Shown here: one piece after another, positions 8,844 through 17,098 of the stretch
How positions within the stretch are numbered: the first letter of the stretch is position 1
Layout of the letters: the number at the start of each line of letters is the position of its first letter
Origin: W0P33-017 sp963640395
GTDB lineage: Bacteria > Bacillota > Clostridia > Lachnospirales > Lachnospiraceae
Length of the DNA: 38,872 bases
NCBI GenBank assembly: GCA_963640395.1
Contig: CAVHZH010000008.1
Coordinates: 1 to 38,872 of the forward strand
Direction: 5' to 3'
Notes under the pieces: generated by a model
Told to the model about the DNA's origin: nothing
The model's input: the letters and a program-made list of their open reading frames with translations, nothing else
Database searches by the model: none
Program-made: the position numbers and the translations under genes

Positions 8844-9380
8844 TTATACGAGCTCGATAACAACGGTCATAGCGCCATCACCCTTACGCTCACCGATCTT
8901 AACGATTCTGGTGTAACCACCCTTGCGGTCAACATACTTCGGTGCGATCTCATCGAATAACTTTGCAGGGAGATCTACCTTCTTGGTATTTCTCTTGCGT
9001 CCTGCTAATGCGGTAGGAACCTCGGTTACAGGATACAGGATCTGTAACATCTGGCGGCGTGCATGCAGACGGGAAGGCATATCCTTCTTGATCGTCTTGT
9101 CTACTTCATCATATACGGTCACTTTCTTGCCGTCTTTGACTTCCTTTACACGCTTTCCGTCAGCATCCTTGCGGGCAACCTTAGCCTTTACGGTTACTTC
9201 CTCAAAGTTGTCTTTCTCTTTTACAGCCAGAGCGATGAGCTTCTCTGTCCACTTGCGGATTTCCTTTGCTCTTGCCTCTGTTGTAACGATCTTTCCGTTA
9301 TAGATCAACTGTGTTACCTGATTTCTCAGTAATGCTTTTCTCTGGGAAGAAGTCTTTCCCAACTTTCTATACTTTGCCAT
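8844..9380 (-). CDS. rplQ: 50S ribosomal protein L17
   Basis: About 178 residues. The N-terminus AKYRKLGKTSSQRKALLRNQ and the end YTRIVKIGERKGDGAMTVVIEL are L17 hallmarks. Ordinary bacterial L17 is about 115-130 residues. The excess is a lysine-rich insert around residues 62-105 (KVARKDADGKRVKEVKDGKK), as I recall for clostridial L17. The ATG at 9380 follows GGAGG; an ATG 15 nt earlier overlaps the ribosome-binding site and is unlikely. It is the last gene of the alpha operon, 136 bp after rpoA. Confidence 0.95.
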   Translation of the reverse strand: MAKYRKLGKTSSQRKALLRNQVTQLIYNGKIVTTEARAKEIRKWTEKLIALAVKEKDNFEEVTVKAKVARKDADGKRVKEVKDGKKVTVYDEVDKTIKKDMPSRLHARRQMLQILYPVTEVPTALAGRKRNTKKVDLPAKLFDEIAPKYVDRKGGYTRIVKIGERKGDGAMTVVIELV

Positions 9381-9395
9381 TATTTTTTCCTCCAT

Positions 9396-9516
9396 CTGTG
9401 GTACATTGACATGTGCTCATCGGACTTATCACACCAATGTCGGCTAACGCCACATTATTTGCTGTATTCCTGATTGTCTATGCCAATCGGGAATCATCAG
9501 ACAGCAACGCTGTCCT
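9396..9516 (-). other. rpoA-rplQ spacer with three hairpins
   Basis: The spacer contains GACAGC/GCTGTC (9500-9505/9509-9514, 3-nt loop, three bases after the rpoA stop), ATTCC-GATT/AATC-GGAAT (9466-9475/9485-9494, one mismatch) and nested ACATTG/CAATGT (9403-9408/9435-9440) enclosing TGTG/CACA. No open frame or T-run is present, so these look like intercistronic RNA structures rather than terminators. Confidence 0.6.
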
Positions 9517-10476
9517 CTATTCTTCTGCGGAATTAAGCTGAAGACCTAACTCCTTCAATTTTGCCAATACTTCCTCTAAAGACTTGCGTCCAAGGTTACG
9601 AACCTTCATCATATCCTCCGGTGTGCGGTTGGTCAGTTCTTCAACCGTATTGATACCGGCGCGCTTCAAACAGTTGTATGAACGCACGGATAACTCCAGC
9701 TCATCAATATTCATCTCCAGAACCTTTGCCTGTGCATTATCCTCTTTCTCGATCATGACTTCTGCTTTCTGTGCATTCTCAGACAGATCGATGAACAGGC
9801 TCAAATGCTCGCTGAGCACCTTAGCAGCAAGAGAGATTGCTTCGTCCGGCTCTAAGGTTCCATTGGTATATACATCCAATGTCAGCTTATCGTAGTCAGT
9901 GATCTGTCCGACACGGGTATTCTCGATTGACAGATTGACACGCTCTACCGGCGTATAAATTGAGTCTACGGAGATCATGCCGATCGGCAGATCCTCGCTC
10001 TTATTCTTGTCTGCGCTGACATATCCGCGACCGTTTGTGATGGTCAGCTCCATATATAATCTGGAATCCGGTCCACCATTCAGGTGTGCGATCTCTAATT
10101 CGGGATTCATGATCTCGATATCGGAATCTGCCTGAATATCTGCTGCGGTCACGATGCCTTCGCCTTCAAATTCAATATAAGCAACTTTAGATTCGTTTGT
10201 CGGGCTAGTATTCTTAATCGCCAGATTTTTGATGTTCATGATGATCTCAGTCACATCCTCCTTTACTCCGGGGATGGAACTGAACTCATGTAAAACGCCA
10301 TCAATCTTGATCTGGCTGACTGCTGCACCCGGTAATGATGAGAGCATGATTCTTCTCAAAGAATTACCCAGTGTTGTACCATATCCTCTTTCCAAGGGTT
10401 CTACGACAAATCTGCCGTATTTCTTGTCATCGGAAATCTCTGCTATTTCAATCTTCGGCTTTTCAAATTCGAACAC
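9517..10476 (-). CDS. rpoA: RNA polymerase alpha subunit
   Basis: The 319-residue protein has an N-terminal dimerisation and assembly domain (about 1-230, with EPLERGYGTTLGNSLRRIMLSSLPG) and a C-terminal helix-hairpin-helix domain (about 250-312, with ELSVRSYNCLKRAGI and NLGRKSLEEV) that contacts promoter UP elements and activators. The start codon is GTG, following AAGGAGGG. The gene is last but one in the alpha operon and is preceded by an unusual hairpin array. Confidence 0.98.
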   Translation of the reverse strand: MFEFEKPKIEIAEISDDKKYGRFVVEPLERGYGTTLGNSLRRIMLSSLPGAAVSQIKIDGVLHEFSSIPGVKEDVTEIIMNIKNLAIKNTSPTNESKVAYIEFEGEGIVTAADIQADSDIEIMNPELEIAHLNGGPDSRLYMELTITNGRGYVSADKNKSEDLPIGMISVDSIYTPVERVNLSIENTRVGQITDYDKLTLDVYTNGTLEPDEAISLAAKVLSEHLSLFIDLSENAQKAEVMIEKEDNAQAKVLEMNIDELELSVRSYNCLKRAGINTVEELTNRTPEDMMKVRNLGRKSLEEVLAKLKELGLQLNSAEE

Positions 10477-10544
10477 TGCAAAGTCCCTCCTTAATTGATA
10501 TCAATTGTTGCAAGTATATGCTCGTCGCGTTTCTGTAAAGGGAT

Positions 10545-10767
10545 GTCACGCAGTCACTTGCATTTGCTGCAAGTGACCTGTAGCGCCATACAGCGTATGC
10601 TGTATGTGTGCACCCACTGACTTCAAGTAATTCTTTATTACTTGGAATAGTCTTTTCGCTCCTAAATAATCCAAGATTATTTAGAGTAGTCTTTTCGATT
10701 CTAAATAATCGAAGATTATTTAGAATGGTTTTTTCGATTCTAAATAATCGAAGATTATTTAGAATAT
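10545..10767 (-). repeat. Six-hairpin array with 39-bp tandem repeat between rpsD and rpoA
   Basis: Perfect inverted repeats occur in series: 10553-10561/10569-10577, 10587-10594/10599-10606, 10624-10631/10637-10644, 10662-10671/10675-10684, 10698-10710/10714-10726 and 10737-10749/10753-10765. The last three belong to a tandem repeat with a 39-bp period (units starting at 10651, 10690 and 10729, each with TCTTTTCG or a near copy, then a hairpin with loop CAA or GAA). The unit nearest rpsD contains its last codons and stop (10755-10757), so the array looks like reiterated duplication of the rpsD 3' end. On the RNA the loops read UUC or UUG. Confidence 0.9.
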
Positions 10768-11348
10768 AACTCGACAATAAGCATTTCGTCTACCGGTACA
10801 TCGATCATTTCACGAGTCGGTAACTCTTTTACAGTTCCCTGTAAATTCTCAGAATCAACATCTAACCACTCGGGAACTAATCTTCCGTTTGTAGACTCCT
10901 TGATATCTTTAAATCTCTGGATGTTCTTGCTCTTCTCACGAATCTCGATCGTATCGCCAGCCTTTACGAGATAAGAGGGGATGTTTACCTGCTTGCCGTT
11001 TACTAATACGAACTTGTGGTCAACGATCTGTCTAGCCTCTCTTCTGGTTCTGGCAAAGCCAAGACGGAAAACAACATTGTCCAGTCTGGACTCCAGTATG
11101 GTCATTAGGTTGGTACCGGTCATGCCCTTCATACGGTCAGCTCTCTCATAGTAGTTGTGGAAAGGCTTCTCCAATACACCATAAATGAACTTAGCTTTCT
11201 GCTTCTCACGAAGCTGTAAACCGTACTCAGACACCTTACGGTTTGCTCTTACTAAATTACGATTAGACTTCTTATCATATCCTAAATAACTCGGCTCTAA
11301 GCCAAGAGATCTGCATCTTTTCAGAACAGGTACTTTATTAACTGCCAT
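10755..11348 (-). CDS. rpsD: 30S ribosomal protein S4
   Basis: The 197-residue primary 16S rRNA-binding protein carries an S4 RNA-binding domain (about 88-150, with SRLDNVVFRLGFARTRREAR and VLVNGKQVNIPS). The zinc-binding cysteines of some S4 proteins are absent (C- form). The start follows AGGAGG. The last codons TCT AAA TAA lie inside the first hairpin of the downstream array. S4 is the translational repressor of the alpha operon in several bacteria; whether that holds here is not shown. Confidence 0.97.
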   Translation of the reverse strand: MAVNKVPVLKRCRSLGLEPSYLGYDKKSNRNLVRANRKVSEYGLQLREKQKAKFIYGVLEKPFHNYYERADRMKGMTGTNLMTILESRLDNVVFRLGFARTRREARQIVDHKFVLVNGKQVNIPSYLVKAGDTIEIREKSKNIQRFKDIKESTNGRLVPEWLDVDSENLQGTVKELPTREMIDVPVDEMLIVELYSK

Positions 11349-11366
11349 CTTAATAATACCTCCTAA

Positions 11367-11762
11367 TTAAACTCTTCTACGTTTGGGCGGGCGACATCCA
11401 TTATGAGGTACCGGAGTCACGTCAGTAATAGATGTAACCTCCAGACCACAAGCCTGAAGCGCACGGATTGCTGCCTCACGACCTGAACCGGGTCCCTTAA
11501 CCATAACGTCAACTGTCTTCAATCCATGTACCAGAGCAGCCTTGGTAGCTGTCTCTGCTGCCATCTGTGCAGCATAGGGAGTAGATTTCTTTGAACCTCT
11601 AAATCCAAGACCACCAGCACTTGCCCATGATAATGCATTTCCTTCAGTATCTGTAAGAGTTACGATTGTGTTATTGAAAGATGACTGAATGTGTGCCTGT
11701 CCGCGTTCAACGTTTTTCTTTACGCGCTTTTTTGTTACTTTTTTTGCAACTTTTTTCGCCAT
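11367..11762 (-). CDS. rpsK: 30S ribosomal protein S11
   Basis: The 131-residue platform protein of the small subunit shows SFNNTIVTLTD, WASAGGLGFRGSKKSTPYAAQMAAE and the C-terminal DVTPVPHNGCRPPKRRRV signature (shown in parts). The lysine-rich N-terminus is typical. It lies 32 bp after rpsM and 18 bp before rpsD. Confidence 0.97.
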   Translation of the reverse strand: MAKKVAKKVTKKRVKKNVERGQAHIQSSFNNTIVTLTDTEGNALSWASAGGLGFRGSKKSTPYAAQMAAETATKAALVHGLKTVDVMVKGPGSGREAAIRALQACGLEVTSITDVTPVPHNGCRPPKRRRV

Positions 11763-11794
11763 GCTAAACTAACCTACTTTCTTCAAAATATATA

Positions 11795-12163
11795 TTACTT
11801 CTTCTTGTTTGCTACAGTTCTCTTCGGTCCCTTACGTGTACGCGCATTGGTCTTTGTTTTCTGACCGCGCACGGGCAGACCCTTTCTATGACGGATACCA
11901 CGATAGCATCCGATCTCCTGTAATCTCTTGATGTTCAGAGCGATCTCTCTACGAAGATCACCTTCTACTGTCATAGTCTCATCGATAACAGCGCTGATCG
12001 CCTTAACCTCATCGTCTGTTAAGTCTCTGCAGCGAGTATCAGGATTAACATTTGCCTGCTCTAAAATCTTGGTCGCACTTACTCTGCCGATTCCATAGAT
12101 GTAAGTTAATCCGATTTCTACACGTTTTTCTCTTGGTAAATCTACACCTGCGATACGAGCCAT
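11795..12163 (-). CDS. rpsM: 30S ribosomal protein S13
   Basis: The 122-residue head protein of the 30S subunit contacts the P-site tRNA. It shows ARIAGVDLPREKRVEIGLTY, IYGIGR and GLPVRGQKTKTNARTRKGP. The ATG at 12163 is taken because GGAGGT lies 10 nt upstream; a GTG four codons earlier overlaps that site. A 356-bp structured gap separates it from rpmJ. Confidence 0.97.
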   Translation of the reverse strand: MARIAGVDLPREKRVEIGLTYIYGIGRVSATKILEQANVNPDTRCRDLTDDEVKAISAVIDETMTVEGDLRREIALNIKRLQEIGCYRGIRHRKGLPVRGQKTKTNARTRKGPKRTVANKKK

Positions 12164-12519
12164 GTGTATTGACACCTCCGTTTGATTTTTCGTAAATATC
12201 TGTCACAGCTTCCGTTTCTATACAGCTCCGGTCGCCCGGCCTGAAATGTGTGCATAGCCCCGGATAGTGACATCCTGCTTTTCTCAAATTAATTCATTAC
12301 AAATATTACTCATTCTACGTTTGAAGATCTCCCTCTCGGTATGTAAGGAAATATCTTCCAGCCGCATAGCTGTCTATTATGAATCAGCAGACTTAAGATA
12401 ATCATCCGCTGACAGCCGCCATAATTCATGCAAAATCTTTCCGAAATAAACCGAAAAAATTTTGATTCCTATCCTTCTATCATAGGAAGGACATCCGCTC
12501 CCTCTGGAAGCTGTGGTAA
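12164..12519 (-). other. Long rpmJ-rpsM spacer with nested RNA hairpins
   Basis: This is the longest gap inside the ribosomal cluster and has no convincing gene. On the minus strand a stem GCTGTC/GACAGC encloses TCAGC/GCTGA (roughly 12369-12417), and TCCTAT/ATAGGA (roughly 12466-12486) forms another hairpin near the rpmJ stop. I see no consensus promoter or T-run terminator. A regulatory leader for rpsM-rpsK-rpsD-rpoA-rplQ is possible but unproven. Confidence 0.45.
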
Positions 12520-12633
12520 TTAACCCTGTCTCTGCTTATGTTTAGGATTTTCACAGATAATACGGATACTACCTTTTCTCTTGATTACTTTGCACTTCTC
12601 ACAGATAGGTTTTACTGATGATCTGACTTTCAT
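12520..12633 (-). CDS. rpmJ: 50S ribosomal protein L36
   Basis: A 37-residue protein, MKVRSSVKPICEKCKVIK followed by RKGSIRIICENPKHKQRQG. The zinc ligands C11, C14, C27 and H32 are all present (CxxC...C...H form). The ATG follows AAAGGAGG. It is the first gene behind the internal promoter at 12715-12743. Confidence 0.96.
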   Translation of the reverse strand: MKVRSSVKPICEKCKVIKRKGSIRIICENPKHKQRQG

Positions 12634-12674
12634 CTCAAATCCTCCTTTCCTAAACGCCTATATTACTTGGTTCC

Positions 12675-12708
12675 GGACGCACTCGTAGTACAAAAACAGA
12701 CGCGTCCG
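12675..12708 (-). other. GC-rich hairpin in the rpmJ 5' leader
   Basis: CGGACGC (12674-12680) pairs with GCGTCCG (12702-12708), starting at about the first transcribed base of the internal promoter. There is no T-run after it, so it is not a simple terminator. It may stabilise the 5' end. Confidence 0.5.
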
Positions 12709-12714
12709 AGTAGC

Positions 12715-12743
12715 ATTATAGCATGGACGCGCCTGTAAATCAA
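12715..12743 (-). promoter_or_regulatory. Internal sigma-A type promoter before rpmJ
   Basis: On the minus strand TTGATT (complement of 12738-12743), a 17-bp spacer and TATAAT (complement of 12715-12720). Transcription would start near 12708, about 75 nt before the rpmJ ATG. It lets rpmJ-rpsM-rpsK-rpsD-rpoA-rplQ be expressed separately from the S10-spc part. Confidence 0.75.
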
Positions 12744-12765
12744 CTTCTTTTTTTATTTTTTACAA

Positions 12766-12984
12766 TTATTTATCTCTCCAGATAATTCTGCCCTTGGTCA
12801 GATCGTAGGGTGACATCTCGATCGTTACCTTGTCTCCGGGTAAGATGCGGATGAAATTCATACGGAGCTTGCCGCTGATGGTGGCAAGGATCTGATGACC
12901 GTTCTCTAACTCTACTTTGAAAAATGCGTTGGGCAGCTTCTCTACTACTACGCCTTCTACTTCGATAACATCTGCTTTTGACAT
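12766..12984 (-). CDS. infA: Translation initiation factor IF-1
   Basis: The 72-residue OB-fold protein binds the ribosomal A site during initiation. It starts SKADVIEVEGVVVEKLPNAFFKVELENG (shown in full only to the family signature) and ends YDLTKGRIIWRDK, the standard IF-1 length and termini. It follows map by 83 bp. I find no KOW-domain gene in between, although some clostridial clusters have one. Confidence 0.97.
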   Translation of the reverse strand: MSKADVIEVEGVVVEKLPNAFFKVELENGHQILATISGKLRMNFIRILPGDKVTIEMSPYDLTKGRIIWRDK

Positions 12985-13067
12985 ATTGATTCTCCTCTAA
13001 TAGCTGTTCTGTTGCGTATCGTTTATTTCTTCGTTTCCGTCCACAACCGCCGACCGTCCGGATATTT

Positions 13068-13826
13068 TTATTCCTCCACGAGTGAGAGGATCTCCGGTCC
13101 GTCCTCGGTCACAAGCACGGTATTCTCATAATGGGCGGACAGCGATCCGTCGCGTGTCACGACTGTCCATCCGTCTTTCTTCCATTTGACTGCATAAGTA
13201 CCCGCATTGATCATCGGCTCGATCGCCAGCGTCATGCCTGCCTTGAGCTTCATGCCGCGCTTTGCTATGCGGTAATTGGGAATCTCCGGTTCCTCGTGCA
13301 TCTGTCGTCCAATGCCGTGTCCGCACAGATCACGCACGATCCCGTATCCGTAAGGACGGATATTTGCATCGATCGCCCTGCCGATGTCATACAGGTGATT
13401 CCCTGCCTTTGCCATGCGCGCGCCCTCGAAAAAACATGCCTTGGTGCGCTCGATCAGCAGCCTTGCCTCCTCTGAAATCGATCCGATCCCATGTGTCCGC
13501 GCCGCATCCGACTGATACCCTTTATAAATCAGTCCCATGTCAAGGCTGACAATGTCGCCCTCCCGAATGATCCTGTATTTACTCGGGATGCCGTGTACGA
13601 CCTCGTCATTGATAGACACACACACGCTGGCTGGAAAGCCCTGATAATTCAAAAATGACGGTGTACAGCCATAGCTGCGGATCAGCTCCTCTGTCAGATG
13701 GTCAATATCCCATGTGGTCATGCCTGCTCTTAGCTCTGCAGCTACTTCATTATGCACCTTGCCCAGAATCTGTCCGGCAATACGCATCAGTTCTATGCCT
13801 TCTGCATTCTTGATTGTTACCGGCAT
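13068..13826 (-). CDS. map: Methionine aminopeptidase, type I
   Basis: The 252-residue enzyme removes the initiator methionine from nascent proteins. The pita-bread fold and metal ligands are visible: H in CSINDEVVHGIP, D in SLDMGLIYKGYQSDAARTH, H in GHGIGRQMHEEPEIPNY, E in LAIEPMIN and E in ENTVLVTEDGPEIL. It is encoded 4 bp after adk. The secY-adk-map-infA order is standard for Firmicutes. Confidence 0.97.
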   Translation of the reverse strand: MPVTIKNAEGIELMRIAGQILGKVHNEVAAELRAGMTTWDIDHLTEELIRSYGCTPSFLNYQGFPASVCVSINDEVVHGIPSKYRIIREGDIVSLDMGLIYKGYQSDAARTHGIGSISEEARLLIERTKACFFEGARMAKAGNHLYDIGRAIDANIRPYGYGIVRDLCGHGIGRQMHEEPEIPNYRIAKRGMKLKAGMTLAIEPMINAGTYAVKWKKDGWTVVTRDGSLSAHYENTVLVTEDGPEILSLVEE

Positions 13827-13830
13827 GATC

Positions 13831-14475
13831 TTAGACTCCTAAAATATCCGTGATGGCTGTAAATACTGCTTCCATCGGCTGAGTGCCGTCTACAGATTTT
13901 AAAATACCCTGATTTTTATAATAATCGATCAGCGGCTGTGTCTGGTCGTGATAAACGCTCAGACGCTTCTGTACGGTCTCCGGCTTGTCATCCTCGCGCA
14001 GCACGAGCTCGCTGCCGCAATGATCACATTTACCCTCTGTCTTGGGCGGCAGTGAAACTACATGATAGGTAGCGCCACAGTCCAGACATGCCCGTCTGCC
14101 GGACATACGGTTCACGATATTGTCATCCGGTACATCCACATCGATCGCATAGTCCATGTGCTGTCCGATTTTTTCAAGTGCTGCATCCAATGCCTCTGCC
14201 TGCGGAATCGTTCTGGGGAATCCGTCCAGTACAAATCCATTGACACAGTCGTCCTGCTGTATACGATCCATGACCAGATCGCAGGTCAGCTCATCGGGAA
14301 CCAACAAGCCCTGATCCATATATTCTTTTGCTTTCTTTCCCAGATCTGTTCCGTTTTTGATATTTGCGCGGAAAATATCTCCGGTAGAGATATGCGGAAT
14401 GGAATATTTGCCGGCAATCTGCTTTGCCTGTGTGCCTTTTCCGGCTCCGGGTGCACCCAACATGATGATCTTCAT
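13831..14475 (-). CDS. adk: Adenylate kinase, zinc-binding LID type
   Basis: The 214-residue enzyme interconverts ATP, ADP and AMP. It has P-loop GAPGAGKGTQ near residue 7, an AMP-binding region GDIFRANI, and a LID with a four-cysteine zinc site (CLDCGATY and CDHCGSELV) typical of Gram-positive Adk. The ATG at 14475 is preferred over an upstream in-frame start because AGGAGG lies close before it. It is separated from secY by a spacer with two strong hairpins. Confidence 0.97.
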   Translation of the reverse strand: MKIIMLGAPGAGKGTQAKQIAGKYSIPHISTGDIFRANIKNGTDLGKKAKEYMDQGLLVPDELTCDLVMDRIQQDDCVNGFVLDGFPRTIPQAEALDAALEKIGQHMDYAIDVDVPDDNIVNRMSGRRACLDCGATYHVVSLPPKTEGKCDHCGSELVLREDDKPETVQKRLSVYHDQTQPLIDYYKNQGILKSVDGTQPMEAVFTAITDILGV

Positions 14476-14511
14476 TGTAAAAATCCTCCTTTTGATTTTC
14501 CGATAAACCAC

Positions 14512-14583
14512 CTATGGAGATACACCTCGGGCGTATCTCCATAAAGTTTCTGAAATCTTACCGTTCCTGTCCACTGCGGACAG
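14512..14583 (-). other. secY-adk spacer with two strong hairpins
   Basis: TATGGAGATAC/GTATCTCCATA (14513-14523/14533-14543, 11 perfect base pairs, 9-nt loop) and CTGTCC/GGACAG (14567-14572/14578-14583). Neither is followed by a T-run on the minus strand. Transcription probably continues into adk, whose ribosome-binding site is just downstream. Confidence 0.7.
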
Positions 14584-14589
14584 TCCCAT

Positions 14590-15906
14590 TTAGTTGCTTA
14601 AGAATCCCTTGTAATGGCGAACCAGCATCTGTGACTCGATCTGCTTGATCGTCTCTACAACAACACCTACGATAATGATGATAGATGTTCCTGCGAATGA
14701 CACTGATGCATTGAATACTCCGTTAAAGAAAATCGGAATAAATGCACAGATTGACAAGCCGATCGCACCAATAAAGATGATGTAGCCTAAGATCGAATTC
14801 AGATAATCGCTGGTGGGCTTTCCGGGTCTGATACCGGGGATAAATCCACCCTGCTTTTTCATGTTATCTGCAATCTCCAACGGATTGAAAGTGATTGAAG
14901 TATAGAAATAAGCAAATGCGATGATCAGCACCAGATAGATCACCAGACCAATAGAATATACCGGCTGGTCAGGATCGCACCAGTTTGACTGATTTAATGT
15001 CTTGATGATCTGAGATCCGATACCTGTACCATTGCCCTTGCCGAGCATGCCTGCGATGATAACCGGGAACTGCATGATAGACTGTGCAAAGATGATCGGG
15101 ATCACGCCTGCGGTATTTACCTTTAAAGGAATACTGCTGCTCTGTCCGCCCACCTGCTTGCGTCCCTGAATCTTGCGGGAATACTGTACAGGAATCCTGC
15201 GCTCTGCATTCTGCAGAACGTCAACAAATACAACCAGTAAAAGAATGATCGCCAGGATCACAACTGCTGCAAGTACCGCACTTGCGACTCTCTTACCAGA
15301 AATAAACTGCTGCCATAACGTACCCATGTCGTTCGGAATTCTGGAAATAATGTTAATAACCAACACGATAGAAATACCGTTTCCTACCCCGCGCTCCGTG
15401 ATACGCTCACCGATCCACATCAACACTGCTGATCCTGCTGTCAGGATCACGATGACCTGGATGACAGACCATACGTTGTAATTATACAGCCACCCCTGTC
15501 TGCCAAAGCTGATAGCCAGTGCGACAGACTGCATGATTGCAAGTGCGATCGTGACATAACGGGTGATCGCCGTCAACTTCTTACGACCATCCTCACCATC
15601 CTTGTGCATCTCCTCTAACTGGGGAATCGCAATCGTCATCAACTGAATAATAATGGATGATGTGATATACGGTGTAATGTTCAATGCAAAGATTGACATA
15701 TCAAGGAAAGAACCACCAGTGATTGCATCGAAAAAGCTGAATGCCCCACCGGTCTGGCTGGCAAACCATTCCTTGAACAGTTCGCCATTGATTCCGGGTA
15801 CCGGCACCTGACATCCGATACGGATGACAATTAACATTAAAAATGTATATAACATTCTTATTCTGATGTCTTTGACCTTAAAAGCATCTCGAAGTGTTCT
15901 TAACAT
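14590..15906 (-). CDS. secY: Protein translocase subunit SecY
   Basis: A 438-residue polytopic membrane protein with about ten helices that forms the SecYEG channel. It shows RIGCQVPVPGIN near the first helix, the plug-region segment GGSFLDMSIFALNITPYI, GNGISIVLVINII, and GFIPGIRPGKPTSDYL in the large cytosolic loop. The first base of its ATG overlaps the rplO stop (TAATG), implying translational coupling. Confidence 0.98.
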   Translation of the reverse strand: MLRTLRDAFKVKDIRIRMLYTFLMLIVIRIGCQVPVPGINGELFKEWFASQTGGAFSFFDAITGGSFLDMSIFALNITPYITSSIIIQLMTIAIPQLEEMHKDGEDGRKKLTAITRYVTIALAIMQSVALAISFGRQGWLYNYNVWSVIQVIVILTAGSAVLMWIGERITERGVGNGISIVLVINIISRIPNDMGTLWQQFISGKRVASAVLAAVVILAIILLLVVFVDVLQNAERRIPVQYSRKIQGRKQVGGQSSSIPLKVNTAGVIPIIFAQSIMQFPVIIAGMLGKGNGTGIGSQIIKTLNQSNWCDPDQPVYSIGLVIYLVLIIAFAYFYTSITFNPLEIADNMKKQGGFIPGIRPGKPTSDYLNSILGYIIFIGAIGLSICAFIPIFFNGVFNASVSFAGTSIIIIVGVVVETIKQIESQMLVRHYKGFLSN

Positions 15907-16346
15907 TAGATCACCTCTGCTTTTCCACCAAGTGCCTCAATTTTTTCTTTTGCGCTTGCGCTGAATGCGTTCACCTGAACGTTGAGCTTCTTGGTTAATT
16001 CTCCATTTCCAAGTATTTTAACGCCATCGCGGGGATTGCTTACGATGCCTGCCTCGATCAGAGCATCTACAGTAACAACTGCGTCATTGTCAAAACACTC
16101 TAAACGGTCAAGATTGATAGCAACGATCTCTTTGGTATTGCGGTTTTTGAATCCACGCTTGGGAATTCTTCTGTATAAGGGCATCTGGCCACCTTCAAAG
16201 CCAGGTCTCGGAGCTCCTGAACGAGCCTTCTGACCTTTGTGTCCCTTACCGGCAGTCTTGCCGTTTCCAGAACCGTGTCCACGTCCCCTTCTGAAATTAT
16301 CATTATGTGTAGAACCTTCAGCCGGTTTTAAATTAGATAAGTCCAT
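15906..16346 (-). CDS. rplO: 50S ribosomal protein L15
   Basis: The 146-residue protein shows the glycine-rich RRGRGHGSGNGKTAGKGHKG segment and EGGQMPLYRRIPKRGFKN, both diagnostic for L15, a late assembly protein contacting 23S rRNA. It overlaps secY by one base. Confidence 0.98.
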   Translation of the reverse strand: MDLSNLKPAEGSTHNDNFRRGRGHGSGNGKTAGKGHKGQKARSGAPRPGFEGGQMPLYRRIPKRGFKNRNTKEIVAINLDRLECFDNDAVVTVDALIEAGIVSNPRDGVKILGNGELTKKLNVQVNAFSASAKEKIEALGGKAEVI

Positions 16347-16372
16347 GCTGACACCTCCTTATCATTTTTTGA

Positions 16373-16555
16373 TTATACTTCTTCTACTTTTACATACGGT
16401 GCAACCTTGCGAAGCGCGCCTGCTGTAGCTGCGTTGTTCGGCAGCTCAACAGTCTTGTACATCTTTGTAAGTCCTAATGCTTCGATGGTCTTTTTGTTCT
16501 TGGGAACGGCACCGATTGTAGATTTTACTAATGTTACCTTTACCTTATCTGCCAT
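16373..16555 (-). CDS. rpmD: 50S ribosomal protein L30
   Basis: A 60-residue single-domain protein with VKVTLVKSTIGAVPKNKKTI and GLTKMYKTVELPNN, standard for short bacterial L30. It lies 14 bp after rpsE and 26 bp before rplO. Confidence 0.97.
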   Translation of the reverse strand: MADKVKVTLVKSTIGAVPKNKKTIEALGLTKMYKTVELPNNAATAGALRKVAPYVKVEEV

Positions 16556-16569
16556 TTCAGTGTCCCTCC

Positions 16570-17079
16570 TTAGCCTACGATCTCTTCTACTGACTTGTTA
16601 CGAGCCTTAGCCACTTCTTCAGGTGCCTTTAACTGGCTCAGAGCGTCGATCGTAGCCAGAACTACGTTCTGCTTGTTGTTTGAACCTAAAGACTTGGTAC
16701 GGATGTTCTTGATTCCGGCAAGCTCGCACACGTTACGTGCAGGACCACCGGCGATGATACCGGTACCTTCGATAGATCTCTTCAGCAGCACAGATGCTCC
16801 TGTATGCTTTCCCTGAATATCATGTGTAATACTCTTGTTTTCGTCTAACTTAACAGAAATAAGTTTCTTGGTTGCGTCCTCTTTACCCTTGCGGATTGCC
16901 TCAGGGATCTCGGCTGCTTTACCAATGCCTGCGCCAACATGTCCGTTGCCGTCACCAACAACTACTAATGCAGAAAAGCGCATGTTACGTCCACCCTTAA
17001 CTACCTTTGTTACTCGCTTGATGGCTACAACTTTTTCTGTTAACTCTAATTGACTAGCATCAATAATTTCGCGTTTCAT
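16570..17079 (-). CDS. rpsE: 30S ribosomal protein S5
   Basis: The 169-residue protein has an N-terminal double-stranded RNA-binding domain (VVKGGRNMRFSALVVVGDGN and HVGAGIGKAAEIPEAIRKG) and a C-terminal domain with VRNVCELAGIKNIRTKSLGS-like sequence. It lies at the mRNA entry channel and affects decoding accuracy. It is placed 19 bp after rplR. Confidence 0.98.
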   Translation of the reverse strand: MKREIIDASQLELTEKVVAIKRVTKVVKGGRNMRFSALVVVGDGNGHVGAGIGKAAEIPEAIRKGKEDATKKLISVKLDENKSITHDIQGKHTGASVLLKRSIEGTGIIAGGPARNVCELAGIKNIRTKSLGSNNKQNVVLATIDALSQLKAPEEVAKARNKSVEEIVG

Positions 17080-17098
17080 GCAAATATTTCCTCCTTAA

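Noticed and set aside
10624..10765. CRISPR array
   Set aside because: The repeats are strongly palindromic with near-identical 10-bp intervals instead of unique 30-bp spacers, and no cas gene is present.
10463..10777. A 104-codon minus-strand frame with a repeated NNLRLFRIEKT-type peptide
   Set aside because: The peptide repeat is only the translation of the 39-bp hairpin repeat; the frame overlaps rpsD and rpoA ends and has no start signal.
12045..12287. An 80-codon minus-strand frame overlapping rpsM
   Set aside because: Out of frame with rpsM, low-complexity translation, no family match and no ribosome-binding site.
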